Below, in pieces: positions 1-8,183 of a DNA stretch of 64,000 nucleotides. This DNA is from DASSQJ01 sp963730165 (GTDB lineage: Bacteria; Actinomycetota; Actinomycetes; Actinomycetales; Dermatophilaceae). The notes under the pieces are model-generated. The model saw only the letters and a program-made list of their open reading frames with translations, ran no database searches and was not told where the DNA came from. A program made the translations under genes and the position numbers. The stretch lies in NCBI GenBank assembly GCA_963730165.1, contig CAVSQS010000002.1, forward strand, positions 496,001 through 560,000. The letters are read 5' to 3'. Position 1 is the stretch's first letter. Every line of letters starts with the position of its first letter.

Positions 1-1
1 C

Positions 2-64
2 CTGGACGTCGACCCGGGCGAGCTGCTCGGCGATCTGGTCGCGGAGGCGACGAGCCGCTTCTGA
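2..64 (+). CDS. 3' end of an unidentified gene
   Basis: An open frame enters from the left edge and ends at TGA 62-64, giving the last 20 residues of a protein (LDVDPGELLGDLVAEATSRF). The acidic, amphipathic tail is too short to assign a family. It converges on the potassium-channel gene with only 6 bases between the two stop codons, which supports it being a real gene end. Confidence 0.5.
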   Translation: MDVDPGELLGDLVAEATSRF

Positions 65-70
65 CCGCCC

Positions 71-1804
71 TCAGGCGGCTCCGGCCCGGGGCCGGGTGAG
101 TCGACGCCAGATCCACGTCGCCGGGACCCGGCGGCCGGTCGCGGCGTACTCGACGCTGGCGTCGTTGAAGAGCACCTCGCGCAGCAGCGCCCGACCCGAG
201 GGGCCGCTGTAGAGCATGAGCTCGTCGCCGGCCTGCAGCCGCGTGCTCCCCTCGGGGAACGGGACGGCTGCCTCGCCGTCGCGCAGCAGCAGGGCCACGA
301 CGACCGGCACGTGCCCCTCGCGGTCCTCGGGGTCACGGGTCAGGTCGGCGACGGTGAGCTCGCCGTGGGACAGCCAGTCGGCCACGGCCGGCGCCTCCTG
401 CGGGGTCAGCGAGAGCATCGACGGGACGGGCGAGTAGGGCCCGCACCGGGCGGCCAGCACATCGAGCATCCGCTCGGCCCACTCGTCGTCCTGGCGCATG
501 GCGTGCTCGACGAGCTCCCAGGCGTGGGGCGACACGATGCGGGCCAGGCACTCCCGCGCGACGACGTCCGCCGGGAAGAAGACCAGGTCGGGGGCGAAGC
601 TCGCGAACAGCGCCCGCGACGTGGTGTGCACCTGGCGCACGCAGAGCAGCACGCCGGGGTGCTCCCGGCGCAGGTGGGCGGCCACGGAGAGGTTCGCCGT
701 GTCGGTGGCGGCGGCGACCACGCATCCGACCGAGCCGCGCACGTCCGGTGGGGTGCCGTCCGCCGCCGCGAAGCGGACCTCGAAGCCGGCCCACGTGAGG
801 TCCTCGGCCACGCGGTCCCGGAACTCCCCCTCGGCGCACACCGTCCAGGTCCCGGACCGGACGGGCTCGCGTGGCTCCGGCGCCTCGGCGCTCTTCGAGC
901 TGGTCAGCCACACGACGAGGCGGTACACGGCCGGCCGCTGCAGGGCGAGGACGAGGTACTCCCCGAAGCGGTCCGACGGGTTGATGACGGCGAAGGGCTC
1001 GAACTGGGCCATCTGTCGCTCGGCGATCCTCGTCGCGGCGCGCGCGATGACGGGTACCTCCGGGTGGAGCAGGGCCACCGACTGAACGACCGCGAGGTTG
1101 ACGTCGTCGTCGTCGGTGAGGGCCAGCACCCCGCAGCACTCGTCGAGGCCCAACCCCGCGAGGCCCAGGACGGCCGGGTCGTGCGCGTCCCCGACGAGTC
1201 CGGGGATCTCGCTCCACGTCTCGCTGACCTCCAGGAGATCGATGCGCGCCTTGCGGGAGTCCAGCGCCACGCACCGCTGGTCGAGCGAGTCGAGGCGCAG
1301 ACACACCCGGCGGCCCGACTCGCCGAACCCGGCGACGAGGTAGAACGGCTCCCGGAGACGTCGGACGCGGCGACGGAAGCGCTGGATCGTGCGAGCCGTG
1401 ATGAAGCCCTCGTCCTGCGAGAGCGAGAGCAGGGTGGCGACGGCGTAGGCCCAGCCGATGACCGTCGCGTAGATCATGAACGTCACCCACAGGCGCTGAC
1501 CGGTGGTGAACGGGTACGGCAGCTCGCCGAAGCCGATCGTCGTCGCGGTGTAGCTCATGACGTAGAACGACTCGAAGAGGCTGAGCCGGTAGGGGGCGCC
1601 GGACGCATCGACGCCGACCGTGGCGCTGAGCCCGACGACCGAGAGCGTGAAGACGCCCACGAGCCACAGCAGCGGCGGGCGCATCCGCCGCAGCACGAGG
1701 AAGATGACGTCGGTGGACGTCGCCGCCGTCGGCACCGGGACGGGGCGCCGGCGCAGCCCGCTCCGACGCCGGGAGGCGACGACCGCGACGATCGGGTTGA
1801 TCAC
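71..1804 (-). CDS. TrkA-type potassium channel with two RCK/NAD-binding domains
   Basis: A 577-residue ion channel subunit. Residues 44-64 and 105-127 are the two membrane helices. Between them a pore loop carries TTIGFGE at 88-94, a variant of the TVGYG K+ selectivity filter. A Rossmann-like RCK (TrkA-N) domain begins at about 155 (LVAGFGESGRR), a second RCK-like domain lies around 345-440, and a TrkA-C-like region closes the protein. K+ channels with cytosolic RCK domains are gated by nucleotides or ions. The start is GTG 1804, just after the neighbouring stop; the frame continues upstream but there lacks membrane or family features. It follows the small membrane protein at 1821-2204 by 16 bases, so the two probably form an operon. 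The ligand is unknown. Confidence 0.85.
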   Translation of the reverse strand: MINPIVAVVASRRRSGLRRRPVPVPTAATSTDVIFLVLRRMRPPLLWLVGVFTLSVVGLSATVGVDASGAPYRLSLFESFYVMSYTATTIGFGELPYPFTTGQRLWVTFMIYATVIGWAYAVATLLSLSQDEGFITARTIQRFRRRVRRLREPFYLVAGFGESGRRVCLRLDSLDQRCVALDSRKARIDLLEVSETWSEIPGLVGDAHDPAVLGLAGLGLDECCGVLALTDDDDVNLAVVQSVALLHPEVPVIARAATRIAERQMAQFEPFAVINPSDRFGEYLVLALQRPAVYRLVVWLTSSKSAEAPEPREPVRSGTWTVCAEGEFRDRVAEDLTWAGFEVRFAAADGTPPDVRGSVGCVVAAATDTANLSVAAHLRREHPGVLLCVRQVHTTSRALFASFAPDLVFFPADVVARECLARIVSPHAWELVEHAMRQDDEWAERMLDVLAARCGPYSPVPSMLSLTPQEAPAVADWLSHGELTVADLTRDPEDREGHVPVVVALLLRDGEAAVPFPEGSTRLQAGDELMLYSGPSGRALLREVLFNDASVEYAATGRRVPATWIWRRLTRPRAGAA

Positions 1805-1820
1805 GGCTTCGCGCCCGCCC

Positions 1821-2204
1821 TCAGCGCCGGTGCGCGGCGAGGGTCTCCCCGACGAGCAGCGCCAACGACACGATGTTCGCGAGCAGCGCCCCACCGGAGA
1901 GCGACACGACCGAGCTCATCGCGTGCACGCTGATCTCGGAGCCACCGGAGCTGACCGCGATCCAGACGACGGTCGCCGCGATGAGCTGGATGGCGGCCAC
2001 CAGGCTGGTCGCCAGGTGGATGGCGCCGATCTGCGTGCGGTCCCCGAACTTGAGGATCACCGCGATGATGTTGACGACGACCGCGGCGTAGAGCTCGTAG
2101 ATGTTGTGGGCGCGCACGTCGGTCATGTCGCCGATGAAGAAGCCGAAGTTCAAGGTTGCCGCCAGCACCACGAAGAAGCCGAAGACGACCTTCTCCATGT
2201 TCAT
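1821..2204 (-). CDS. small four-helix membrane protein, function unknown
   Basis: A 127-residue protein of almost only hydrophobic helices, with about four predicted membrane segments at 5-25, 37-52, 63-83 and 97-120. No catalytic motif is visible. It lies 16 bases upstream of the K+ channel on the same strand and is probably cotranscribed with it, so it may be an accessory subunit; that is inference. The ATG at 2204 sits 7 nt after a TAGCGT hexamer, which suggests a leaderless mRNA; an in-frame ATG at 2198 is the alternative start. Confidence 0.7.
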   Translation of the reverse strand: MNMEKVVFGFFVVLAATLNFGFFIGDMTDVRAHNIYELYAAVVVNIIAVILKFGDRTQIGAIHLATSLVAAIQLIAATVVWIAVSSGGSEISVHAMSSVVSLSGGALLANIVSLALLVGETLAAHRR

Positions 2205-2211
2205 GGTGCTC

Positions 2212-2242
2212 ACGCTACTCAGGTCCGCCTCGCCCGTACCCT
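2212..2242. promoter_or_regulatory. divergent pair of leaderless-type promoters
   Basis: On the minus strand TAGCGT (complement of 2212-2217) lies 7 nt before ATG 2204. On the plus strand TACCCT (2237-2242) lies 7 nt before ATG 2250. Both fit the actinobacterial TANNNT -10 element placed so that transcription starts at the start codon. No convincing -35 boxes were seen. Confidence 0.55.
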
Positions 2243-2249
2243 TGTCGGC

Positions 2250-3287
2250 ATGCCGACACCCCCGCCGACACTGGCCACCTCGACCGTGCCCGACCCGCTC
2301 GACGCGCCCCCCCTGCGGTGGGGGGTCCTCGGCCCGGGCGGCATCGCGAACGCGTTCGCGAGCGCCGTGCGCGAGGGAACCCACTCGCAGGTGGTGGCCG
2401 TGGGGTCCCGCGACGCCGACCGCGCGAGCGTGTTCGCGCGCCGTCACGGGATCGCGTACAGCTACGGCTCCTACGAGGCCCTCGTCGCGGACACCGACGT
2501 CGAGGCCGTCTACGTCGCCACGCCGCACAGCGAGCACCGCGAGCACGCCCTGCTGGCGCTCGCCGCCGGCAAGCACGTCCTGGTCGAGAAGGCCTTCGCC
2601 CGAAGCCTCGCCGAGACCGACGAGGTGCTCGAGGCCGCCCGGGCCGCCGGGCTGCTCGCCGCCGAGGCGATGTGGAGTCGCTACCTGCCGCACTACGACG
2701 TCGTGCTCCGGACCGTCGAGTCGGGCGTGCTCGGCGACCTCGTGCTCATCCAGGCCGACCACGGGCAGCGGCTGTGGCCGGAGGGTCCACAGCGGCTCTC
2801 CGACCCCACCCTCGCCGGCGGCGCCCTGCTCGACCTGGGGGTCTACCCGGTCGCGTTCGCCGACCACGTCCTCGGCGCCCTCGACGACGTCGCGGCCCGC
2901 GGCACGCTCAGCCCTGACGGCGTCGACGTGACGACCGGCGTCACGGCGCGCCGGGTGGATGCCCTGGCGCGGATGACCTGCACCATGGCGGCTGCCACCT
3001 CGTGCACCGCGCTCGTCGCCGGGTCGGCAGCGAGGGTCGAGCTCTCCGGCCGCTTCTACACGCCGGGGACGACCCTGCGGCTCGTCGGCCCCGACGAGAC
3101 CCTGCTCGACACCTACGAGCCCGACCACCGCACCCACGGCTTCCGGTACGAGGTCGCCGAGGTGGCCCGGGCCGTCGCCGAGGGTCGCACCGAGCCGTGG
3201 TCGGTGCCCTGGGAGGCGACCCGCCGCGTCATGGCGGTGCTGGACGAGGCACGGCGCCAGGTCGGGGTCAGCTACCCCGGCGAGTGA
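2250..3287 (+). CDS. Gfo/Idh/MocA-family NAD(P)-dependent oxidoreductase
   Basis: A 345-residue oxidoreductase. The N-terminal Rossmann fold starts at about 23 with WGVLGPGGIANAF (nucleotide-binding glycine loop). The family's Glu-Lys pair appears as VLVEKAFA at about 112-119, with Ala where many members have Pro (EKP). The C-terminal half is the alpha/beta dimerisation domain of the family. Members oxidise or reduce sugars, inositols or dihydrodiols; the substrate cannot be read here. It is monocistronic, divergent from the membrane-protein/K+ channel pair and convergent with the L,D-transpeptidase gene (7 bases between stops). Start ATG 2250 is supported by a TACCCT hexamer 7 nt upstream. 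Confidence 0.85.
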   Translation: MPTPPPTLATSTVPDPLDAPPLRWGVLGPGGIANAFASAVREGTHSQVVAVGSRDADRASVFARRHGIAYSYGSYEALVADTDVEAVYVATPHSEHREHALLALAAGKHVLVEKAFARSLAETDEVLEAARAAGLLAAEAMWSRYLPHYDVVLRTVESGVLGDLVLIQADHGQRLWPEGPQRLSDPTLAGGALLDLGVYPVAFADHVLGALDDVAARGTLSPDGVDVTTGVTARRVDALARMTCTMAAATSCTALVAGSAARVELSGRFYTPGTTLRLVGPDETLLDTYEPDHRTHGFRYEVAEVARAVAEGRTEPWSVPWEATRRVMAVLDEARRQVGVSYPGE

Positions 3288-3294
3288 CCTGTCC

Positions 3295-4278
3295 TCAGCG
3301 GACCCTGATGGGGCTCCCGACGGGGATCAGTCCCCGGGCCCACACCATGTTCATCGCCGCGTTGCTGATCCGCACGCACCCGTGGGAGGCAGGCCACGGT
3401 GGCACGCTCCCCGAGCCGTGCACGGCGTAGCCCGTCGACGTGAAGAACACCGGCCGCCACAGCGTCCCGAGTGAGCTCTCGGCCATGCCGTCCACGCGCC
3501 GCAGGAAGGTGAAGTCGCCTCGCGGCGTCCGGGCGACGGCACGCGTCCCGAAGGTGGTGGTGTACTCCTGGCCGCTCCCGGTCGAGGTGTTGAGGACGGT
3601 GACGACCCGCCCGCCACGGACCACGAGCAGCAGCTGCCGCGCGATGTCGACCTCGATGCCGTCCCCGGCGAGCGTGGCCCGCGGGCGGACCCCCCGCTCG
3701 AGCGCGCCGCGGGTGTTCGGTCCGACCACACCGTCCCGGGCGATGCCCGCCGACTTCTGGAGGGCGTAGACGGCCTGCTGGGTCAGCGGGCCGAAGTCGC
3801 CGTCGGCCGCGCCGAGCCAGTAGCCGAGGGCGCTGAGCCGCTTCTGGAGAGCGAGCACCCTGGCTCCGGAGTCGCCGGCGACGAGGGTCGTCCGCACCGG
3901 CGGGGGCGCGGGGGACGACGGGCTCGCTGACGCGCTCGGGGTCCGGGACGGGGACGCGCTCGGGCTCGGGGTCTCGCTCGGACTCGGGGTCTCGCTCGGA
4001 CTCGGGGTCTCGCTCGGACTCGTGGTCGCCTCGGACGGCGAAGGCGACGGCGCCGCGGTCGTGCCGGTCGGTCCCGACGAGGGCGGGGCACTCGTCGTGG
4101 CGCCGGGCGGGGCACTCGTCGTGGCGCCGGGCGCGGACGACCCGGGGGACGCGCTCGTCGTCGCGTCGTCCGACGGCGCGGCCGCGGAGCCGGTCCAGCC
4201 CGGCACGGATGAACACCCGCCGAGCACGAGGGCAGCGGCGAGCCACCCGCCGGCGGCCCTGCGCGGCATCCGGGGCAT
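3295..4278 (-). CDS. lipoprotein L,D-transpeptidase with peptidoglycan-binding domain
   Basis: A 327-residue exported cell-wall enzyme. The signal peptide ends in a lipobox (LVLGGC, Cys22). A Ser/Thr/Pro/Ala-rich linker of about 100 residues follows, then a peptidoglycan-binding domain (about 133-195, LQKRLSALGYWLGAADG), then a YkuD catalytic domain (about 205-327) with HGSG and SHGCVRIS (catalytic Cys about 301). YkuD enzymes form 3-3 cross-links in peptidoglycan. The linker length suggests reach from the membrane into the wall. Start ATG 4278 has a strong purine-rich ribosome site (GGGGGAAG). The linker is encoded by perfect tandem DNA repeats, so its length may vary between strains. Confidence 0.9.
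   Translation of the reverse strand: MPRMPRRAAGGWLAAALVLGGCSSVPGWTGSAAAPSDDATTSASPGSSAPGATTSAPPGATTSAPPSSGPTGTTAAPSPSPSEATTSPSETPSPSETPSPSETPSPSASPSRTPSASASPSSPAPPPVRTTLVAGDSGARVLALQKRLSALGYWLGAADGDFGPLTQQAVYALQKSAGIARDGVVGPNTRGALERGVRPRATLAGDGIEVDIARQLLLVVRGGRVVTVLNTSTGSGQEYTTTFGTRAVARTPRGDFTFLRRVDGMAESSLGTLWRPVFFTSTGYAVHGSGSVPPWPASHGCVRISNAAMNMVWARGLIPVGSPIRVR
3965..4018. repeat. three perfect 18-bp tandem repeats in the transpeptidase linker
   Basis: Unit CTCGGGGTCTCGCTCGGA occurs three times in a row (3965-3982, 3983-4000, 4001-4018). It is in frame and encodes a repeated Ser-Glu-Thr-Pro-Ser-Pro segment of the linker. Confidence 0.95.
4085..4132. repeat. two perfect 24-bp tandem repeats in the transpeptidase linker
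   Basis: A 24-bp unit beginning GGGGCACTCGTCGTGG is present twice (4085-4108 and 4109-4132). It encodes Gly-Ala-Thr-Thr-Ser-Ala-Pro-Pro repeats in the same gene as the 18-bp repeats. Confidence 0.9.
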
Positions 4279-4382
4279 CGCCTTCCCCCCTCGAGCAGTC
4301 GTTCGTCCACCCCCACGAGACGACACGACACCCCGCTCGCGCAAGTCAGCAGGTCGGGCGTGACCCAATCGTTGGGACCGGG

Positions 4383-5249
4383 TCAGCCTCGCGCACGGAT
4401 CGCCTCGTCGGTCGCGAGCACGCGGCGTGCCACGTCGACGTGCAGGTTCTCGACCATCCGGCCCTCGTAGGTGACGACGCCCGTCCCCGCGCCGGCCTCC
4501 CACGCCGCGAGGATGCCGCGGGCCTCCTCCACCTCGGCCTGCGAGGGCGCGAAGGCCGCGTTGCACGCCTCGACCTGCCCGGGGTGGATGAGGGTCTTGC
4601 CGTCGAAGCCGAGGTCGCGACCCTGCCGACACTCCACCTCGAAGCCCGCCAGGTCCTTGACGTCGTTGTAGACGCCGTCGAGCACGGCCACCCCGGCTGC
4701 CCGGGCCGCGAGAACCACGTTCGTGAGCGCAGTGAGGAGCGGGCCGCGGCCGGGCACGAACCGGGCCCGGAGCTCCTTCACGAGGTCGTTGGTGCCGAGG
4801 ACGAGGACCGCTATCCGGTCGGAGGCCACCGCGATGTCGAGCGCCGAGAGCACCGCCCCCGGGGTCTCCACCATCGCCCAGAGCCGGGTGCCTGCGGGGG
4901 CGCCGTGGCGCTCCATCGCGGCCACGAGCGCGTCGACGTCCTCGGCCGAGCCGACCTTCGGCACCACGATGCCGTCGGGCCCCGCGGCACACGCGGCCGC
5001 CAGGTCGGCGTCGTGCCACTGTGTCCCGAGCCCGTTGACCCGGATGGTCATCTCACGGTGGCCGTACTCCCCCGATGCGGCCGCGGCACAGGCATTCTCG
5101 CGCGCCCCGTCCTTCGCGTCGGGCGCGACGGCGTCCTCGAGGTCGAGGATGAGCCCGTCGACAGGGAGGGTCTTGGCCTTCTCCAGGGCGCGCTCGTTGC
5201 TGCTCGGCATGTAGAGCACCGAGCGGCGGGGCCGGTACTGCTCGCTCAC
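4383..5249 (-). CDS. CitE-like lyase/thioesterase of the HpcH/HpaI family
   Basis: A 288-residue TIM-barrel protein of the CitE-like branch. Visible motifs are LILDLEDAV (metal-binding acid), VPKV, MVETPGAVLSA, LVLGTNDL and the C-terminal GFDGKTLIHPGQV. The family includes citramalyl-CoA and malyl-CoA lyases, (3S)-malyl-CoA thioesterase (Mcl2) and the M. tuberculosis beta-hydroxyacyl-CoA lyase Rv2498c; the motifs do not decide between these. Start GTG 5249 overlaps the stop of the upstream malyl-CoA lyase gene (GTGA), so the two are translationally coupled and probably act on the same acyl-CoA. Confidence 0.85.
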   Translation of the reverse strand: MSEQYRPRRSVLYMPSSNERALEKAKTLPVDGLILDLEDAVAPDAKDGARENACAAAASGEYGHREMTIRVNGLGTQWHDADLAAACAAGPDGIVVPKVGSAEDVDALVAAMERHGAPAGTRLWAMVETPGAVLSALDIAVASDRIAVLVLGTNDLVKELRARFVPGRGPLLTALTNVVLAARAAGVAVLDGVYNDVKDLAGFEVECRQGRDLGFDGKTLIHPGQVEACNAAFAPSQAEVEEARGILAAWEAGAGTGVVTYEGRMVENLHVDVARRVLATDEAIRARG

Positions 5250-6322
5250 GCGTCCTCCCCCGTCCGGGCGTAGAGCTCGGCGAGCTCGGGGTCGGTGGCG
5301 GACAACCGCTCGGCGAGTTCGAGGATCACGAGGCACTGCTTGAGGCTCGCGTCGTCCTCCATCTTCCCGTCGAGCATCACGGCGCCGGTGCCGTCGCCCA
5401 TGGCCTCCCGGACGCGCCGGGCGTGCGCGACGTCCTCGGCCGAGGGGCTGAAGACCTTCTTCGCGATGGCGATCTGGGCCGGGTGGAGGGTCCACGTGCC
5501 GACGCAGCCGAGGAGGAAGGCATTGCGGAACTGGTCCTCGCAGGCGACGACGTCCTTGATGTCCCCGAACGGGCCGTAGTACGGGAAGATCCCGTGCATC
5601 GCACAGGCGTCGACCATCCGTGCGATCGTGTAGTGCCAGAGATCCTGCTGATAGGTGCGACGCTCGGCGTGCACCGCGTCCTCGACGCCCACCGGCGGGT
5701 CCTGCCGCACGAGGTAGCCCGGGTGCCCGCCACCGACCCGGGTCGTCTTCATCCGCCGGTCGGCCGCCAGGTCCGCCGGCCCGAGGCTGATGCCCTGCAT
5801 CCGAGGGCTCGCCCCGGCGATCTCCTCGACGTTCGCGACGCCGCGGGCCGTCTCGAGGATGGCGTGGACGAGGACCGGCCGGGTGAGGCCGGCCCGGGCC
5901 TCGAGCTGGGCGAGCAGCCGGTCGACGTAGTGGATGTCCTCGGGGCCCTGCACCTTGGGGACCATGACGACGTCGAGCCGGTCGCCGATCTCGGTGACGA
6001 GGGTCGTGAGGTCGTCGAGCACCCAGGGACTGTCGAGGGCGTTGACGCGCGTCCACAGCTGGGTGTGCTCGCCGAAGTCGGTGGCCCTCGCGATGTCGAC
6101 GAGGCCCTGTCGGGCCGCTTCCTTGTTCTCGGCCTTGACGGCGTCCTCGAGGTTGCCGAGGAGCACGTCGACGGTCCCGACCATGTCGGGCACCTTGGCG
6201 GCCATCTTCGGGTTGCTCGGGTCGAAGAAGTGGATCATCCGGCTCGGGCGCGCAGGCACCTCGCGGACCGGGTCGGGCGCGCCCACCGCGAGGGGGCGGA
6301 AGAAGTCCTTGGCGCTGCGCAT
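5246..6322 (-). CDS. mcl1: malyl-CoA/beta-methylmalyl-CoA lyase-like protein
   Basis: A 358-residue HpcH/HpaI-family protein, longer than the CitE-like partner and close to Mcl1 in length. Motifs include SRMIHFFDPSNPKMAAK near the N-terminus, NLEDAV, VMVPKVQ, HAILET and TLHPAQIAIAKKVFSPS. Mcl1 enzymes cleave or form malyl-CoA and beta-methylmalyl-CoA with Mg2+, linking glyoxylate to acetyl-CoA or propionyl-CoA. A Mcl1 plus CitE-like pair is the logic of malate formation in the ethylmalonyl-CoA pathway (lyase then thioesterase), but no other gene of that pathway is in the window. It is the first gene of a two-gene operon, with an SD-like GGAAGG before ATG 6322. Confidence 0.8.
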   Translation of the reverse strand: MRSAKDFFRPLAVGAPDPVREVPARPSRMIHFFDPSNPKMAAKVPDMVGTVDVLLGNLEDAVKAENKEAARQGLVDIARATDFGEHTQLWTRVNALDSPWVLDDLTTLVTEIGDRLDVVMVPKVQGPEDIHYVDRLLAQLEARAGLTRPVLVHAILETARGVANVEEIAGASPRMQGISLGPADLAADRRMKTTRVGGGHPGYLVRQDPPVGVEDAVHAERRTYQQDLWHYTIARMVDACAMHGIFPYYGPFGDIKDVVACEDQFRNAFLLGCVGTWTLHPAQIAIAKKVFSPSAEDVAHARRVREAMGDGTGAVMLDGKMEDDASLKQCLVILELAERLSATDPELAELYARTGEDA

Positions 6323-6359
6323 CGTCGAGCCTTCCGAGGCGGGTGCACGGTCGGTCCGG

Positions 6360-6388
6360 ACGCTAGCAGCGGGGGCGGCCGATGACGC
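6360..6388 (-). promoter_or_regulatory. candidate promoter of the malyl-CoA lyase operon
   Basis: On the minus strand GCGTCA (6383-6388) and TAGCGT (6360-6365) are separated by 17 nt. Transcription would start about 30 nt before ATG 6322, leaving room for the GGAAGG ribosome site. Confidence 0.4.
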
Positions 6389-6480
6389 GTGAGCGACCTC
6401 ACGGTGTGACCGACGCCGCGTCCTTCCGGCTCGAGCCCGGGCCGCTCCGACGTCTCCGTGACCGCGCTGGGCCGGGCCCG

Positions 6481-7020
6481 TCAGCCGGTGTCCGGGTCGG
6501 GAGAGGAGTGGCTGTAGAGGACGACGAAGCGCTGCAGGACGACCGGCATGTCCGGGCTGAAACCGCGACCGTGCACCGCGTGCTCCGTGAAGGACCTCTC
6601 GTGCACCTCCCGCCAGGTCGCCAGCGACCTGTCGCCCTCACCCTCGAGGTACGCGTGCTCAGCGCCCACCTCGTCGAAGGGGACGACCTCGACCTCGGTC
6701 GTCATGAGCAGAGCGTGCGGGACACCGCGACCGTCGGTGACGATGCCGAGCATCCCGGGCGTCGGCAGATCCTCTCCGGTCGCCTCGTAGTCCCACAGCG
6801 CGCCGGCGGTCGCGGTCTTGGTGCCGGCGAGGACGAGCGCGAGGAGCTCGTCGGCCTGTTCCGGCGTGGCCCCGAAGGCCCACGCCGGCGGCGGGAGGGA
6901 CCCCAGCGGCCGCTCTCCCGTGTAGTAGCCGGTCGGGTTGAGCGTGGCTCGCATCCTGGCCACCTGCCAGAAGGCGCCGATCATCGACGAGTCATCGGTG
7001 CCGGCATCGGGATCTGCCAT
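6481..7020 (-). CDS. ASCH-domain protein
   Basis: A 179-residue protein with an ASCH fold, recognised by the segment after residue 55: LLALVLAGTKTATAGALWDYE, then GMLGIVTDG and a C-terminal aromatic/His-rich stretch. ASCH domains are a PUA-related beta-barrel thought to bind RNA or modified nucleosides; some small members are N4-acetylcytidine amidohydrolases. This protein is larger than those and its activity is unknown. It is monocistronic. ATG 7020 is 6 nt after a TAGCCT hexamer, so a leaderless transcript is likely and the start is well supported. Confidence 0.8.
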   Translation of the reverse strand: MADPDAGTDDSSMIGAFWQVARMRATLNPTGYYTGERPLGSLPPPAWAFGATPEQADELLALVLAGTKTATAGALWDYEATGEDLPTPGMLGIVTDGRGVPHALLMTTEVEVVPFDEVGAEHAYLEGEGDRSLATWREVHERSFTEHAVHGRGFSPDMPVVLQRFVVLYSHSSPDPDTG

Positions 7021-7026
7021 GACCCG

Positions 7027-7032
7027 AGGCTA
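7027..7032 (-). promoter_or_regulatory. leaderless-type -10 of the ASCH gene
   Basis: TAGCCT on the minus strand with a 6-nt gap to ATG 7020. Confidence 0.5.
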
Positions 7033-7305
7033 GCCTGACGCGGTCTCCGCCGGACGGGTGCCGCCGGCCCCGTCACGGGTGGCGAGCGCAACTGGTCGGG
7101 GTCTGAGAGCGCTCACCCGGCGTCGACCCACCGCTGTGCTGAGAGACTGGGGAGGAGCCCGATCCGCGGGAGCCGAGGAGGCGTTGTTCGCGGCATGGAA
7201 GCCGGGCTCCGGCAGGGCCGGCACTCACCGCGCCGGTGACCATCGGACGCCCAGCACGTGTAGCCCCGTTCGAGGCTCGGGAACGAGCCGGTCAGGAGAT
7301 GCCCG

Positions 7306-7647
7306 ATGAAGATCCAGTTCAACACCGACAAGAACGTCGAAGGCAGCGCGGCACTCATCGAACGGACCGAGGCAGGCCTCGAGAGCGCCCTGGCGAGGTT
7401 CGAGGACCGCTTGACCCGGGTCGAGGTCCACCTGCGCAACGAAAGCGCCGGCCGTTCGACAGGGGACGACGTCCGTTGCCTGATCGAGGCCCGACCCGCG
7501 GGGATGGACCGCGTCACCGCCGAGCATCACGCCGCGACCCCCGACGAAGCGCTGCGAGGCGCCACGGACAAGCTCGAGGCCCTCCTCACCAGGTTGTTCG
7601 AACGGCTCGAGGGCCAGAACACGCGCGACACGATACGAGGCGGATGA
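7306..7647 (+). CDS. HPF/RaiA-like ribosome-associated protein, short form
   Basis: A 113-residue protein resembling the N-terminal domain of hibernation-promoting factor/RaiA (KIQFNTDKNVEG at the start, VEVHLRNES in the middle, a helical C-terminal half with ALRGATDKLEALLTRLFERL). HPF family proteins bind the 30S subunit and stall or dimerise ribosomes in resting cells. The C-terminal dimerisation domain of long HPF, normal in actinobacteria, is absent, so this is a short accessory paralogue rather than the main HPF. ATG 7306 has an AGGAG ribosome site 7 nt upstream. It borders a decayed region, which suggests an accessory location. Confidence 0.7.
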   Translation: MKIQFNTDKNVEGSAALIERTEAGLESALARFEDRLTRVEVHLRNESAGRSTGDDVRCLIEARPAGMDRVTAEHHAATPDEALRGATDKLEALLTRLFERLEGQNTRDTIRGG

Positions 7648-7650
7648 GGG

Positions 7651-7870
7651 GCGCAGCGTCCGTGGACCCACCATCAGGTGCTCGGCGACGCGATGGTGTC
7701 CGGGGTCGACCTCAGCGTGGCGATGGTCGACCTGGCCCGGGAGAGGCGGGGCGCGGAGGCCGACCCGAGAGTCGCGGATCGGCGCACCCCTGCCGTACCT
7801 CGATGACGGCTTCGACGTCGTCGTCGCATCGCCGGACGTGTACTGCGTGAAGGACTGGGCCCGCGGTGCC
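7651..7870 (+). pseudogene. remnant of a SAM-dependent methyltransferase gene, frameshifted
   Basis: Just after the HPF-like gene the plus strand encodes VSGVDLSVAMVDLARERRG, the motif II region of a class I methyltransferase. After about 7780 the reading shifts frame and continues as GAPLPYLDDGFDVVVAS and then a motif resembling the post-IV strand (VKDWA). The junction is consistent with loss of two bases in an original Asp-Leu-Gly-Ala context. The N-terminal glycine-rich SAM loop and the C-terminal third are missing, and no frame is open across the whole. This is a dead fragment, not a gene. Confidence 0.7.
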
Positions 7871-8183
7871 GGCCGAGCTGCTGCCCGCCACGCAGGGGCG
7901 CCGGCCTCCGGTGGCGGGCCGAGGGCCGCACGGTGCTGGACCTGGAGAGCGCTGACGTCCGCGCCGGTGCGGGTCCATACTGGAAGGCATGCGCGATGGG
8001 CGAGTGCCCGTGGGTGAGCCCGGCTCCGGGAGCGGGTCAGCAGCGCCTGTCCGAGCAGTGGCGTGGCTGCGAGCTTCGGGACGCGCTCTGAGGAGGACGG
8101 TGGCGTGGCTCCTCGACCGGATCGGGCTCCTCGGCGGTTAGCCCGCCGGGCCGACCTGCATCCTCGCGCCGCGAAGCGCGCGA

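Noticed and set aside
311..1933. A 540-codon open frame opposite the K+ channel
   Set aside because: The channel on the other strand has helices, filter and RCK domains; this frame is low-complexity.
3965..4018. Possible short CRISPR-like array
   Set aside because: The repeats are directly adjacent without spacers and are in frame inside a Pro/Ser linker.
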